Source: CAYWPG01 sp964460035 (GTDB lineage Bacteria; Pseudomonadota; Gammaproteobacteria; Nitrococcales; AK92). From it: DNA of 59,245 nucleotides. Shown one piece after another: positions 51,080 to 58,919 of the stretch; the stretch's first letter is position 1, and each line of letters starts with the position of its first letter. Location: contig CAYWPG010000021.1 of assembly GCA_964460035.1 (NCBI GenBank), positions 1 through 59,245 of the forward strand, written 5' to 3'. The notes under the pieces are model-generated. The model did no database searches. It saw only the letters and a program-made list of their open reading frames with translations, and had not been told where the DNA came from. The translations under genes were made by a program, and so were the position numbers.

Positions 51080-51528
51080 CCGCGAGCGCTGGTGTCGCGC
51101 CGGTCGCGAACCTGGTGCCGCACGCGCGCGATGTGCCCCTGCAGGGACTCCGGAATCGCGATGTTCTCCCCGAGCAGCAGCGCCAGGCGGCGCACGCCGT
51201 CCTTTTTAGCTGCCAGTTGGGCGAGCTGAGTTTGAATCGACGGTTTGGCGAGCGCGCTTTCGAAATTGCGCAGGAGATAGATGCCGTAGTGGCGGCTGCT
51301 GAGGATGTACGCCAGTGCATCGGCCGGAGCCCGCGTACGGGGAATGAAAATGTGTTCGATGCCCAGGCGGTAGAGTCCGTGCTCGGGGCTCCAGTCATAA
51401 ATCGCGCGGCCGGTCGTCAGCGTAAGACGCTTGAACAGGCTAAGCAATCGCTCCGGTTCGGCGGTCTCCAGCAGCGCTATGGCGTAATCGGATTCGATTA
51501 CCTTCTCGAGACTGATGGCTTCTTCCAT
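51076..51528 (-). CDS. Stand-alone protein resembling the N-terminal domain of Ycf46-type AAA+ ATPases
   Basis: Protein of 150 residues with no P-loop. The opening (KVIESDYAIALLETAEPERLLSLFKRLTLTTGRAIYDWSPEHGLYR), the centre (ALAYILSSRHYGIYLLRNFESALAKPSIQTQLAQLA) and ILLLGENI-like RRLALLLGENIAIPESLQGHIARV recall the degenerate first domain of Ycf46-like AAA+ proteins, which precedes their ATPase module. Here the ATPase module is missing. Function unknown; it could bind the same partners. Assignment is from remembered pattern only. It lies 85 bases downstream of yciK, beyond a hairpin. Confidence 0.6.
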   Translation of the reverse strand: MEEAISLEKVIESDYAIALLETAEPERLLSLFKRLTLTTGRAIYDWSPEHGLYRLGIEHIFIPRTRAPADALAYILSSRHYGIYLLRNFESALAKPSIQTQLAQLAAKKDGVRRLALLLGENIAIPESLQGHIARVRHQVRDRRDTSARG

Positions 51529-51566
51529 GCGGTGCCCTTTTTGTTATCGGTGTTTTGATCCCTGAT

Positions 51567-51600
51567 CGCGCCCACGTGGTCTAGCGACACCGTGGGCGCG
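51567..51600. repeat. 10-bp inverted repeat between yciK and the Ycf46-N-like gene
   Basis: CGCGCCCACG and CGTGGGCGCG are separated by 14 bases. It lies just past the yciK stop on the minus strand, with no U tract. It may be an intra-operon hairpin or a weak terminator. Confidence 0.45.
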
Positions 51601-51613
51601 TGCACAGCCGGCG

Positions 51614-52390
51614 TCAAGGCTTTATCTCCTCCACCTGCAACTGCCGGCCATGAAGCTCCCTGCCTTCGGGCGTAAGCGGGTACAGTAGCGCTCCAACCAC
51701 CGCTTCCGGCTGCGGCAACAGCGAGGCGTCTTCGGCCGGATAGGCGGCGCGCCGCAAGGCAGTCCGCACCGCGCCCGGATCTATGCTGTTTACCCGGATA
51801 TTGGAGCTGCCCGCGTGTTCCGCGGCAAGGATTTGCATCAAGCCTTCCAGACCGAACTTGGAAACCCCATAGGCTCCCCAATATGCGCGTCCCGCCCGGC
51901 CGACTTGGTCTGCAAGGAATAGGATGGACCCGTGCTGCGATCTGCGCAACAGGGGCAGGCATGCTTGCGTGAGCAGAAAGGGTGCCGTCAGGTTGATCTG
52001 CAGCGTGCTGAACCACACGCCCACATTGATGTGGTCGACCTGAGCCAGCTTGCCGAGGCTGGCCGCATTGTGGATCAACACGTCCAGGCCGCCGAGATCG
52101 CGCTCCAGTGTGGCGGCCAGCTCTTCGTAATGTTCGGGCGTGGCAGTTTCCAGATTAAGCGGGTATATCGCCGGTTGCGGGCCGCCCGCGGTCTCAATGT
52201 CGTCGTACACCAGCTCCAGCTTGCGCACGTTTTTGTCCAACAGGACCACGGTGGCGCCATGTGCGGCCGCGGCAATGGCCAGCGCCCGGCCTATACCGTC
52301 CGCGGCGCCGGTAATAAGGGTCACACGGTCGCGCAGAAAATCGGGCGCGGGACGGTAATCGGCAGGAATACGGTGAATGGCATCGCTCAT
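51614..52390 (-). CDS. yciK: YciK-type short-chain dehydrogenase, catalytic Ser replaced
   Basis: Rossmann-fold SDR of 258 residues. The cofactor motif TGAADGIG (27-34), NAAS (108-111) and the active-site Tyr174/Lys178 in WGAYGVSKFG are present. The region VGRAGRAYWGAYGVSKFGLEGLMQ matches E. coli YciK. The Ser that normally lies 13 residues before the Tyr is Asp161 here (LADQVG in place of SSSVG), so normal reductase chemistry is doubtful. Its start overlaps the upstream squalene-synthase-like gene by four bases. It lies near mupP, as in Pseudomonas. Confidence 0.9.
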   Translation of the reverse strand: MSDAIHRIPADYRPAPDFLRDRVTLITGAADGIGRALAIAAAAHGATVVLLDKNVRKLELVYDDIETAGGPQPAIYPLNLETATPEHYEELAATLERDLGGLDVLIHNAASLGKLAQVDHINVGVWFSTLQINLTAPFLLTQACLPLLRRSQHGSILFLADQVGRAGRAYWGAYGVSKFGLEGLMQILAAEHAGSSNIRVNSIDPGAVRTALRRAAYPAEDASLLPQPEAVVGALLYPLTPEGRELHGRQLQVEEIKP

Positions 52391-53244
52391 ACGGAGGCTC
52401 TCTTATAGCTTTTTTGGCGCCGTACCGTGCGCCAGGCACGCCACAGCTTGCGAATAGGGGTGAGGTGATAGGCGCGCTCCAGCAGCGGGAAGCCATCCGC
52501 CCGCATCTCGGCGAGCAGCGCGCGATCGAGATCGGCGAGGATCAAGCCGTTGCGCTGCGCCCAGGCGTCCTGTGCCGGCAACTGTTCCGCGGCCTGATCG
52601 AAGAAGTTCTCAATCCGCTCGGCTTGCTGGGCGAACAGCTTGCTCAACCGCTCAGAGGTACGGTCGGCCAGCAGCTCGCTGCGTGCGACTCCCGCGGCCG
52701 CCAGCTCATCCTCGGGTATATAGATATGGCCGCGCCGTGCGTCACGACGTACGTGCATCAGCTGCTGCATCAGCTGCAGTCCCATGCCCAGGTGATGGGC
52801 AAAGCGCAGCGTCGCCTTATCTTCATAACCGCATACGGTGGCCAGCAACTGCGCGAAAGCGGTGCCCGTTCGATGACAGTACACGGCCAGCTGGGAGAAG
52901 CTCGGATAACTGCCGTACTCCAGATCCATCTCGACACCGGCCAGCAAGTCGTCGAACGGCTCGCGAGGCAGCCCGAACTCGGCCACCGGCTCCTGCAATG
53001 CTTGCGCCACCGGATGGCGGGCTGTGCCGGCGTAGGTACGGTCCAGCTCTTCGCGCCACCAATTGAGCTTGACCAAGCCCACATTGGGGTCGCTCACTTC
53101 CTTGCTGATTTCGACGATTTCAGCGCGCAGCGCGAACAGGGCAGTGAGCGCAGCTTGGCGGCGAGGATCGGCGAAGTAAATACAGTAATAGGCGTTCGAG
53201 CCGGCAGGCGCGGCCTTTTCCCGGCAATACTCCAAGGGTGTCAT
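52387..53244 (-). CDS. Squalene/phytoene synthase-like protein with degenerate Asp-rich motifs
   Basis: All-alpha trans-prenyltransferase-fold protein of 285 residues. The opening FADPRRQAALTALFALRAEIVEISKEVSDPNVGLVKLNWWREEL and the later HHLGMGLQLMQQLMHVRRDARRGHIYIPEDEL clearly align with squalene/phytoene synthases. But the first Asp-rich motif (DDxVD) reads VEISKE, and the second (RDxxED) reads MHVRRD, with His164 and Arg167 replacing metal-binding acids. Catalysis is therefore unlikely. This resembles the non-enzymatic NDUFAF6-like branch (respiratory complex I assembly), which is my preferred but unproven reading. It overlaps yciK by four bases. Confidence 0.85.
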   Translation of the reverse strand: MTPLEYCREKAAPAGSNAYYCIYFADPRRQAALTALFALRAEIVEISKEVSDPNVGLVKLNWWREELDRTYAGTARHPVAQALQEPVAEFGLPREPFDDLLAGVEMDLEYGSYPSFSQLAVYCHRTGTAFAQLLATVCGYEDKATLRFAHHLGMGLQLMQQLMHVRRDARRGHIYIPEDELAAAGVARSELLADRTSERLSKLFAQQAERIENFFDQAAEQLPAQDAWAQRNGLILADLDRALLAEMRADGFPLLERAYHLTPIRKLWRAWRTVRRQKSYKRASV

Positions 53245-53341
53245 GACAGCGCACGGTTCCCTACGCAGCTGGAAGCCGCGATTGCGGCTTCTCCTCGTCG
53301 AATGCAGGATGGGCTGGTCCGCGGCATCGGCAGCCGATGTC

Positions 53342-54055
53342 TCATGCGCGCCGCACCGTCGGGCCGTCGGCCAGCTGCCTCAATGGGGCAGTATCCAGCC
53401 AGGACAGCACTTCCTGGGGATGGCCGACCACGCCGTCAGCCCCCCAGCGTTGGGGGTGGTCCTCGCCGCTGATGTAGCCGAACAGGGCGACCAGCGTCAG
53501 CACCCCGGCGCGGCGCCCCGCTTCGATATCGCGCTCGGCATCGCCCAGCAGAATGCACTTGGCGGGCGGCAGACCGAGCTGCTCGCAGGCGAGCAATATG
53601 GGAGCCGGGTCGGGCTTGCGCGCTGGCAGCGTGTCGCCGGCGATCACGCAGGCCGCTCGCCCGCTGTAGCCCAGATCTTCTAGCAGCGGCGTAGTGAGCC
53701 AGCCAGGCTTGTTAGTGACTACACCCCAGGGTATGCCTGCGTTTTCCAGCTGTTCGAGCAGGTCGTCTATACCCGGAAACGCCCGCGTCGCCTGACTCAC
53801 CCGGGCGCGGTAAAGCTCAAGAAAGCGCAGTCGCAGGCTTTCGAAATGGGCACTGCCTGGGGCGAGATCGAAACCTCGTTGCACCATCGCGGCGCTGCCA
53901 TGCGAGACTACCGAGCGCAGATGCCCGGCGGGCAGCTCCGGCAGCCCATGCTCGTCCCGCAGCGCGTTGAGGGCGCCGATCAGATCGGGAGCGGTGTCCA
54001 GCAAAGTTCCGTCGAGATCCAGCAGAAGGGCCTGAGCGGCCGGCGGTTGCGGCAT
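53342..54055 (-). CDS. mupP: HAD phosphatase MupP (N-acetylmuramate-6-phosphate phosphatase)
   Basis: HAD-superfamily phosphatase of 237 residues. The motif I nucleophile is in LLLDLDGTLLDTAPD, motif II is GVVTNKPGW, motif III Lys is in LPARKPDPAPIL and motif IV is LLGDAERDIEAGRRAG. By sequence it could be Gph (phosphoglycolate phosphatase). The order yciK-like, phosphatase, ubiG, mtaD, mtnA matches Pseudomonas, where this gene is mupP of muropeptide recycling. The start is ATG 54055, with GGTGGGA ahead; a GTG 54067 is possible. The ubiG stop lies 13 bases upstream. Confidence 0.85.
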   Translation of the reverse strand: MPQPPAAQALLLDLDGTLLDTAPDLIGALNALRDEHGLPELPAGHLRSVVSHGSAAMVQRGFDLAPGSAHFESLRLRFLELYRARVSQATRAFPGIDDLLEQLENAGIPWGVVTNKPGWLTTPLLEDLGYSGRAACVIAGDTLPARKPDPAPILLACEQLGLPPAKCILLGDAERDIEAGRRAGVLTLVALFGYISGEDHPQRWGADGVVGHPQEVLSWLDTAPLRQLADGPTVRRA

Positions 54056-54068
54056 ATCAGGTCCCACC

Positions 54069-54773
54069 TTAGGCAGTCATGCGGAAGTGAGCGAGGTAGT
54101 TGACGTCGACATCGCGGCCGAGCGCGTAGTGTCGGGTCAAGGGGTTGTATGTCATTCCGGTCACGTCCTCCAACCTCAAGCCGGCTTGCCGTCCCCAGGC
54201 GGCCAGTTCCGAGGGACGAATGAAGTGGGCGTAATCGTGGGTGCCGACGGGCAGCATCCGCAACAAATACTCTGCGCCGACTATGGCGAACAGATAGGCC
54301 TTGGGGTTGCGGTTGATGGTAGAGAAGATCACGCTACCGCCGGGCTTGACCAGCCGGGCACAGGCGGTGACCACGGAGGCTGGATCGGGCACGTGCTCCA
54401 GCATCTCCAGGCAGGTGACCACGTCGAAGCTGCCGGGGCGCTCCTCTGCCAGGCTCTCCACCGTCTGCTGGCGATATTCCAGCTCCACCCCGGTTTCCAG
54501 CGCGTGCAGTCTAGCCACCTCCAGCGCTGTTGGGGCCATGTCTATGCCCAGCACTCGCGCGCCGCGCACAGCCATGCCTTCGGCCAATAGCCCGCCGCCG
54601 CAGCCAACGTCCAGGACCTCGCGATCCTTCAAGCCGGCTCGGCGTTCTATGTAATCCAGCCGCAGCGGGTTGATCTCGTGCAGCGGGCGGAACTCGCCTT
54701 CCGGATCCCACCAGCGGTAGGCCGCAGCGTCGAATTTTGCAACTTCCGTGGGGTTAACGTTGGCCGCGCTCAT
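54069..54773 (-). CDS. ubiG: Ubiquinone biosynthesis O-methyltransferase
   Basis: SAM-dependent methyltransferase of 234 residues performing both O-methylations of ubiquinone synthesis. FDAAAYRWWDPEGEFRPLHEINPLRLDYI and the SAM loop VLDVGCGGGLLAEGMA are the UbiG signature, followed by CLEMLEHVPDP and STINRNPKAYLFAIVGAEYLLRMLPVGTHDY. Its SAM-derived product is homocysteine via SAH, which the neighbouring MtaD could also handle as SAH deaminase. It is probably co-transcribed with mtaD and mupP. Confidence 0.96.
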   Translation of the reverse strand: MSAANVNPTEVAKFDAAAYRWWDPEGEFRPLHEINPLRLDYIERRAGLKDREVLDVGCGGGLLAEGMAVRGARVLGIDMAPTALEVARLHALETGVELEYRQQTVESLAEERPGSFDVVTCLEMLEHVPDPASVVTACARLVKPGGSVIFSTINRNPKAYLFAIVGAEYLLRMLPVGTHDYAHFIRPSELAAWGRQAGLRLEDVTGMTYNPLTRHYALGRDVDVNYLAHFRMTA

Positions 54774-54802
54774 AATGCCGCTATCGCTCCTGTTCTCCGC
54801 TG

Positions 54803-56119
54803 TCAGGCCTGCGCGATGTTAGCACGCCAGTGGCGGGCTTTCTCCAGCACGGCCTGACGGTCCAGCGTGGTGAGCTCGCGATCGCGCACCAGGTGGCGAC
54901 CGGCGACCCATACGTCCGATACTTGGTTGCGATTGCACGCATAGACCAGCTGCGACACCGGATGGTAGACCGGTTCGCTGCCGACCCCGCTTAAATCGAC
55001 CGCGGTGACATCGGCATACTTGCCAGGGACCAGGGAACCGGTGACGGAGGCCAGTCCCAGGGCGCTGGCGCCGTTGAGCGTGGCCATGCGCAGCGCCGCA
55101 TGCGCAGGCAGGGCTGCGGCATCGCCCGCGACCGCTTTGGCCAGCATCGCCGCGGTGCGCATTTCGCCGAACATATCCAGGTCGTTGTTGGCGGCCGCGC
55201 CGTCCGTACCTAGCGCGACGGTGACGCCGGCGTCCATCAGGGCCTGTACCGGACAGAAACCGCTGGCTAGCTTAAGGTTGGATTCGGGGCAATGCACTAC
55301 GTGGGCGCCGGCAGCGGCCAGGCGGGCGATTTCTTCCGGCTGCACCTGCGTCATATGGACGGCGGTCAGGGCGGGGGATACCAGCCCCAGCGCGTCGAGA
55401 CGGGCGAACGGTCGTGCGCCGTTAGCTGCCACGCTTTGCTCTACTTCCGCCGCTGTCTCGTGCAGGTGAATGTGGATGGGGCAATCCAGTTCGTCGGCAA
55501 GCACCCGCAGGCGCTCGAGACGCTGCTCGGCAACCGTGTAGGGGGAATGAGGAGCGAACATGGTGGTGATGAGCGGGTGATGGCGGAACTCGTCGTGCAG
55601 CGCCAAGCCCTTCTCTAGGTATTCCTCGGCGTTTTGCGCGTAGCGGCTCGGGAAGTCGATCACGATCATGCCGACGCTGGCGCGCATTCCGACAGCGGCG
55701 GCGGCCCGGGCGGTCGCTTCCGGAAAGAAGTACATGTCGTTGAAGCAGGTCACGCCGCCGAGCAGCATCTCCGCCATGGCGAGCTCGGCGCCGTCGTGCA
55801 CGAATTCGGCGCTGACGTGGCGCTGCTCGGCCGGCCATATATGCTCTTGCAGCCAGTTCATCAGCGGCAGATCGTCGGCGAATCCACGCAGCAGACTCAT
55901 GGCGGCATGCGTGTGGGCGTTGATCAGGCCAGGAATCAGAGCGTGCCGGGGAAGCTCGTGCGTCACCTCGGCGCAGTAGCGCTCGCGGGCCTCCTGCTCA
56001 GGCAGCAGCGCGACGATGCGGCCGTCGCGGATTGCCAGGCTGTGCTGCTCTAGCACGACGTCATGCGGTTCTACCGGCACGACCCAACGTGCGTGAATGA
56101 TGGAGTCGACTTGTTCCAT
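54803..56119 (-). CDS. mtaD: 5'-methylthioadenosine / S-adenosylhomocysteine deaminase
   Basis: Amidohydrolase-fold deaminase of 438 residues. The metal-binding HTH is in GLINAHTHAAMSLLRGFADDLPLMNWLQEHIWP. HIHLHETAAEVE, HMTQV, VVHCPESNLKLASGFCPV and LGTDGAAANNDLDMFGEM complete the zinc site and substrate pocket. It converts MTA to methylthioinosine, as known in Pseudomonas, where a phosphorylase then yields methylthioribose-1-phosphate, the MtnA substrate. AGGAAGG precedes ATG 56119. It is divergent from mtnA. Confidence 0.93.
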   Translation of the reverse strand: MEQVDSIIHARWVVPVEPHDVVLEQHSLAIRDGRIVALLPEQEARERYCAEVTHELPRHALIPGLINAHTHAAMSLLRGFADDLPLMNWLQEHIWPAEQRHVSAEFVHDGAELAMAEMLLGGVTCFNDMYFFPEATARAAAAVGMRASVGMIVIDFPSRYAQNAEEYLEKGLALHDEFRHHPLITTMFAPHSPYTVAEQRLERLRVLADELDCPIHIHLHETAAEVEQSVAANGARPFARLDALGLVSPALTAVHMTQVQPEEIARLAAAGAHVVHCPESNLKLASGFCPVQALMDAGVTVALGTDGAAANNDLDMFGEMRTAAMLAKAVAGDAAALPAHAALRMATLNGASALGLASVTGSLVPGKYADVTAVDLSGVGSEPVYHPVSQLVYACNRNQVSDVWVAGRHLVRDRELTTLDRQAVLEKARHWRANIAQA

Positions 56120-56247
56120 GGACCCTTCCTCGTCGCTGGTCCGATTGCTTGTTGATTTGCTGTCTAGTGGCGGCGCAAAAGCGCTACCCCGGTGTTGGCG
56201 CTGTGGCACACTATACTTTTTCCACCGCAGGCAGGGGAGGCCAAATC
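56120..56247. promoter_or_regulatory. Divergent mtaD/mtnA promoter region
   Basis: A 128-base gap between two divergent genes of one salvage route. TATACT at 56212-56217 is a good -10 hexamer for mtnA, but no convincing -35 lies at 16-18 bases. Shared control of both genes from this gap is plausible. Confidence 0.4.
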
Positions 56248-57291
56248 ATGAATGCCCACGATAGCGTGCGGCCTATCCAGTGGAGCGATTCGTACCTGCG
56301 ACTGCTGGATCAGCGGCGTCTGCCGCTGATCACCGACTATATCAGTTGTTACTCCGCGCTAGAGGTGGCCGAATCCATTCGCGAGATGGTGGTGCGAGGA
56401 GCGCCCGCCATCGGGATCGCCGCGGCCTATGGGGTGGTGCTCGGGGCGCGCGATTGCTTCGCCCGCGACCCGGCAGGCTGGCGGGAAGCGCTGCAGGAGG
56501 AGATTCAGCGCTTGGCCGCTGCCCGCCCCACTGCTGTGAATCTGCACTGGGCACTGGCGCGCATGCAGCGACGGCTGGCCCAGTTGCCGGACGATGCGGA
56601 TCCGGAACCGGCGCTGCTCGCCGAGGCGCGGGCGATCCAGGAAGAGGATCTGGCGGCCAATCTGTTTATGGGAGAGCAGGGGGCGGCGCTCATCCACGAG
56701 CGCGGTGCGGTGCTCACGCACTGCAATACCGGGTCGCTGGCCACCGCGGGTTATGGAACCGCTTTGGGGGTGATCCGCAGCGCCTATACGCAAGGTAAGA
56801 TTACCGAGGTTTATGCGGACGAAACCCGACCCTGGCTGCAGGGGGCGCGCCTCACCGCGTGGGAGCTGCAGCAAGACGGTATTCCGGTACGGTTGATCGC
56901 CGATGCGGCCGCGGCTTTTCTGCTCAGGCAGGGCAAGGTGAAGTGGGTAATCGTCGGCGCCGACCGCATTACCGCCAATGGCGACGTTGCCAACAAGATC
57001 GGCACTTACGGCCTGGCATTGGCAGCGCGCGCCCATGACGTGAAGTTCATGGTGGTGGCGCCAACCTCGACCATCGACTGGAACCTGCAGGATGGCGACA
57101 GCATTCCCATCGAAAGCCGGTTGGAGGACGAGTTGCTCTCAGTTCAGGGGCAACGCATGGCGGTGGAAGGGGTGGCGGCGTGGAATCCAGTGTTCGACGT
57201 TACGCCGGCGGAACTGATCGATGTGCTGGTGACCGAGCGCGGGGTCGTGCACCGGCCAAGCCTGGACAGCATGGCAGCCTTGCGAGGCTGA
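56248..57291 (+). CDS. mtnA: Methylthioribose-1-phosphate isomerase
   Basis: Aldose-ketose isomerase of 347 residues making methylthioribulose-1-phosphate in MTA salvage. REMVVRGAPAIGIAAAYGVVLGA is the substrate-phosphate region. The catalytic Cys is in VLTHCNTGSLATAGYGTALGVIR and the Asp in VIVGADRITANGDVANKIGTYGLA. YADETRPWLQGARLTAWEL is also typical. GGGGAGG lies 7 bases before ATG 56248. No mtnB, mtnC or mtnD is in the window; the RLP and cupin at 24.8-26.4 kb could consume its product. Confidence 0.96.
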   Translation: MNAHDSVRPIQWSDSYLRLLDQRRLPLITDYISCYSALEVAESIREMVVRGAPAIGIAAAYGVVLGARDCFARDPAGWREALQEEIQRLAAARPTAVNLHWALARMQRRLAQLPDDADPEPALLAEARAIQEEDLAANLFMGEQGAALIHERGAVLTHCNTGSLATAGYGTALGVIRSAYTQGKITEVYADETRPWLQGARLTAWELQQDGIPVRLIADAAAAFLLRQGKVKWVIVGADRITANGDVANKIGTYGLALAARAHDVKFMVVAPTSTIDWNLQDGDSIPIESRLEDELLSVQGQRMAVEGVAAWNPVFDVTPAELIDVLVTERGVVHRPSLDSMAALRG

Positions 57292-57330
57292 GCGCGCGAG
57301 GCCCCTGGAGGCGGACGGCAGGGAGGGCTT

Positions 57331-57990
57331 ATGGGACAATTGAGCTTGGTTATCGGCAATAAGAACTACTCCTCCTGGTCGTTGCGGCCATGGCTGCTCA
57401 TGAAGATGGGCGGGCTGCCCTTCGAAGAGATTCGCCTGCAGCTGTACGCCGGGGACTCGGCGCAACGGCTGCACGAATACTCCCCCAGCGGTAAGGTGCC
57501 GGTGCTGCTTCATGGCGACGCGGTGATCTGGGATTCGCTGGCAATCTGCGAGTACTTGGCCGAGCGGTTTCCCCAGTTGCATGCCTGGCCGGAGGATGCG
57601 GCGGCACGTGCGCATGCCCGCTCGGTTAGCGCGGAGATGCATTCGGGCTTCCTGGCCATGCGTCAGGGGCTGCCCATGAACTGCCGTATCCAGCTCAGGG
57701 ACTTCCCGTTGTCGGAAGACGTTCAGAGAGACGTCGACCGTGTGCAGGCGATCTGGCAGGATTGCCGGCAGCGGTATGCCGGCCAGGGGGAGTGGCTGTT
57801 CGGCGGCTTCTCCATCGCCGACGCGATGTTCGCACCGGTTGCGTTGCGCTGCGCGACCTACGGCGTCGCGCTGGCGGGAGAGGCGGCCGTTTACCGCGAT
57901 CGGGTGCTCGCGCTTCCTGCAATCCAGGAGTGGGTGGAAGCCGGGCGACGGGAGTGTGATGTCACAGAACGCGCCGAGGGCAGGATCTGA
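57331..57990 (+). CDS. Glutathione S-transferase family protein
   Basis: GST-fold protein of 219 residues. The thioredoxin-like N terminus has NKNYSSWSLRPWLLMKMGGLPFEE, with Ser or Tyr of YSSWS near the glutathione thiol, then SPSGKVPVLLHGDAVIWDSLAICEYLAERFP (cis-Pro and the Asp-Ser glutathione clamp). The helical C-terminal domain ends with FSIADAMFAPVALR. Substrate unknown. It lies 39 bases after mtnA and is probably read from the same transcript; Pseudomonas lacks it at this spot. Confidence 0.9.
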   Translation: MGQLSLVIGNKNYSSWSLRPWLLMKMGGLPFEEIRLQLYAGDSAQRLHEYSPSGKVPVLLHGDAVIWDSLAICEYLAERFPQLHAWPEDAAARAHARSVSAEMHSGFLAMRQGLPMNCRIQLRDFPLSEDVQRDVDRVQAIWQDCRQRYAGQGEWLFGGFSIADAMFAPVALRCATYGVALAGEAAVYRDRVLALPAIQEWVEAGRRECDVTERAEGRI

Positions 57991-58143
57991 CGGCTCGTCA
58001 GCAAGGTACAGAAGAGCCGTGCTGCACGGGTCTGGCGTCACGCACTTGCCTGCCGCTGAGGCAGGGCCGGGAGGGGGTTGGTGGGCGGCGCTTGTGCGTC
58101 GCTGAGCAAGGTCCCCCAAGGGGCGTTAGGGAGTCTAACAAGC

Positions 58144-58746
58144 ATGAATAACAGGGTCGTTTCAGGTATCTTTGCCGCCTTCGCGTTGGCGCTGCTGATT
58201 GCTGTGCCGGCGTTTGGTCAGCAATCGGGCAATGCGCCCTCGAAGGAGCAGAACATGGTTGTCTTTTCCACCAATCACGGTGATATCGTCATCGAGTTGT
58301 TCCCAGAGCAGGCGCCGGTAACGGTAGAGAACTTCCTCTCCTACGTGGACTCCGGCTTCTACGACGGGACTATCTTTCACCGCGTGATCCCCGGTTTCGT
58401 AATCCAGGGCGGGGGGTTCACGCCGGAGATGCAGCAGAAGCGGACGCAGGATCCGATCAAGAACGAGGCCGACAACGGTCTGAAGAACGAGCGCGGCACG
58501 CTGTCGATGGCCCGTACCTCCGATATCAATAGCGCGACCTCGCAATTCTTCATCAACCTCAACGACAACGCCTTTCTCGATCACGGCGCGCGCGACTTCG
58601 GCTACGCGGTGTTCGGCCGTGTCGTCGAGGGCATGGAGGTGGTCGACAAGATCGCCCAGGTGCCGACCGGGCGTTACGGCATGCACAGCGATGTGCCGCG
58701 CGAACCGGTGGTGGTGACCAAGGCCGTTCGCAAGAGCGCCGAGTAA
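58144..58746 (+). CDS. ppiA: Periplasmic cyclophilin-type peptidyl-prolyl isomerase
   Basis: Cyclophilin of 200 residues with an N-terminal signal peptide (MNNRVVSGIFAAFALALLIAVPAFG), so periplasmic like PpiA rather than cytosolic PpiB. Active-site landmarks are FLSYVDSGFYDGTIFHRVIPGFVIQGGGF with the catalytic Arg, LSMART, SQFFINLNDNAFLD and YAVFGRVVEGMEVVDKI. A strong terminator follows and separates it from gyrA. Confidence 0.93.
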   Translation: MNNRVVSGIFAAFALALLIAVPAFGQQSGNAPSKEQNMVVFSTNHGDIVIELFPEQAPVTVENFLSYVDSGFYDGTIFHRVIPGFVIQGGGFTPEMQQKRTQDPIKNEADNGLKNERGTLSMARTSDINSATSQFFINLNDNAFLDHGARDFGYAVFGRVVEGMEVVDKIAQVPTGRYGMHSDVPREPVVVTKAVRKSAE

Positions 58747-58762
58747 CGCCGGCAAGCATCAT

Positions 58763-58789
58763 AAAGCCCCGCCCATTGCGGGGCTTTTT
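58763..58789 (+). terminator. Rho-independent terminator after ppiA
   Basis: AAAGCCCCGC and GCGGGGCTTT form a 10-bp stem with a 5-base loop that runs into TTTTTC. It lies 17 bases after the ppiA stop. Confidence 0.93.
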
Positions 58790-58832
58790 CGTTTTCGCTG
58801 TGGTGGCAAGAGCGCATACAGAGCCCGCCGTG

Positions 58833-58841
58833 TGTTACAAT
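58833..58841 (+). promoter_or_regulatory. Candidate extended -10 promoter of gyrA
   Basis: TGTTACAAT fits an extended -10 (TG-n-TACAAT). It lies about 80 bases before the gyrA ATG and after the ppiA terminator. No clear -35 is present, as is allowed for extended -10 promoters. Confidence 0.45.
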
Positions 58842-58919
58842 TTACCGTTTCTTACAGTTGCCTACGGGTAGTGCCGGGGTGGCCACCGTAGTGGTTCCAG
58901 AACGAGGTCGCAAGCACCG

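Noticed and set aside
56204..56217. Sigma54-like TGGCAC in the mtaD/mtnA gap
   Set aside because: The required GC of the -12 element is absent at the right spacing. A sigma70-type TATACT in the same place is the better reading.
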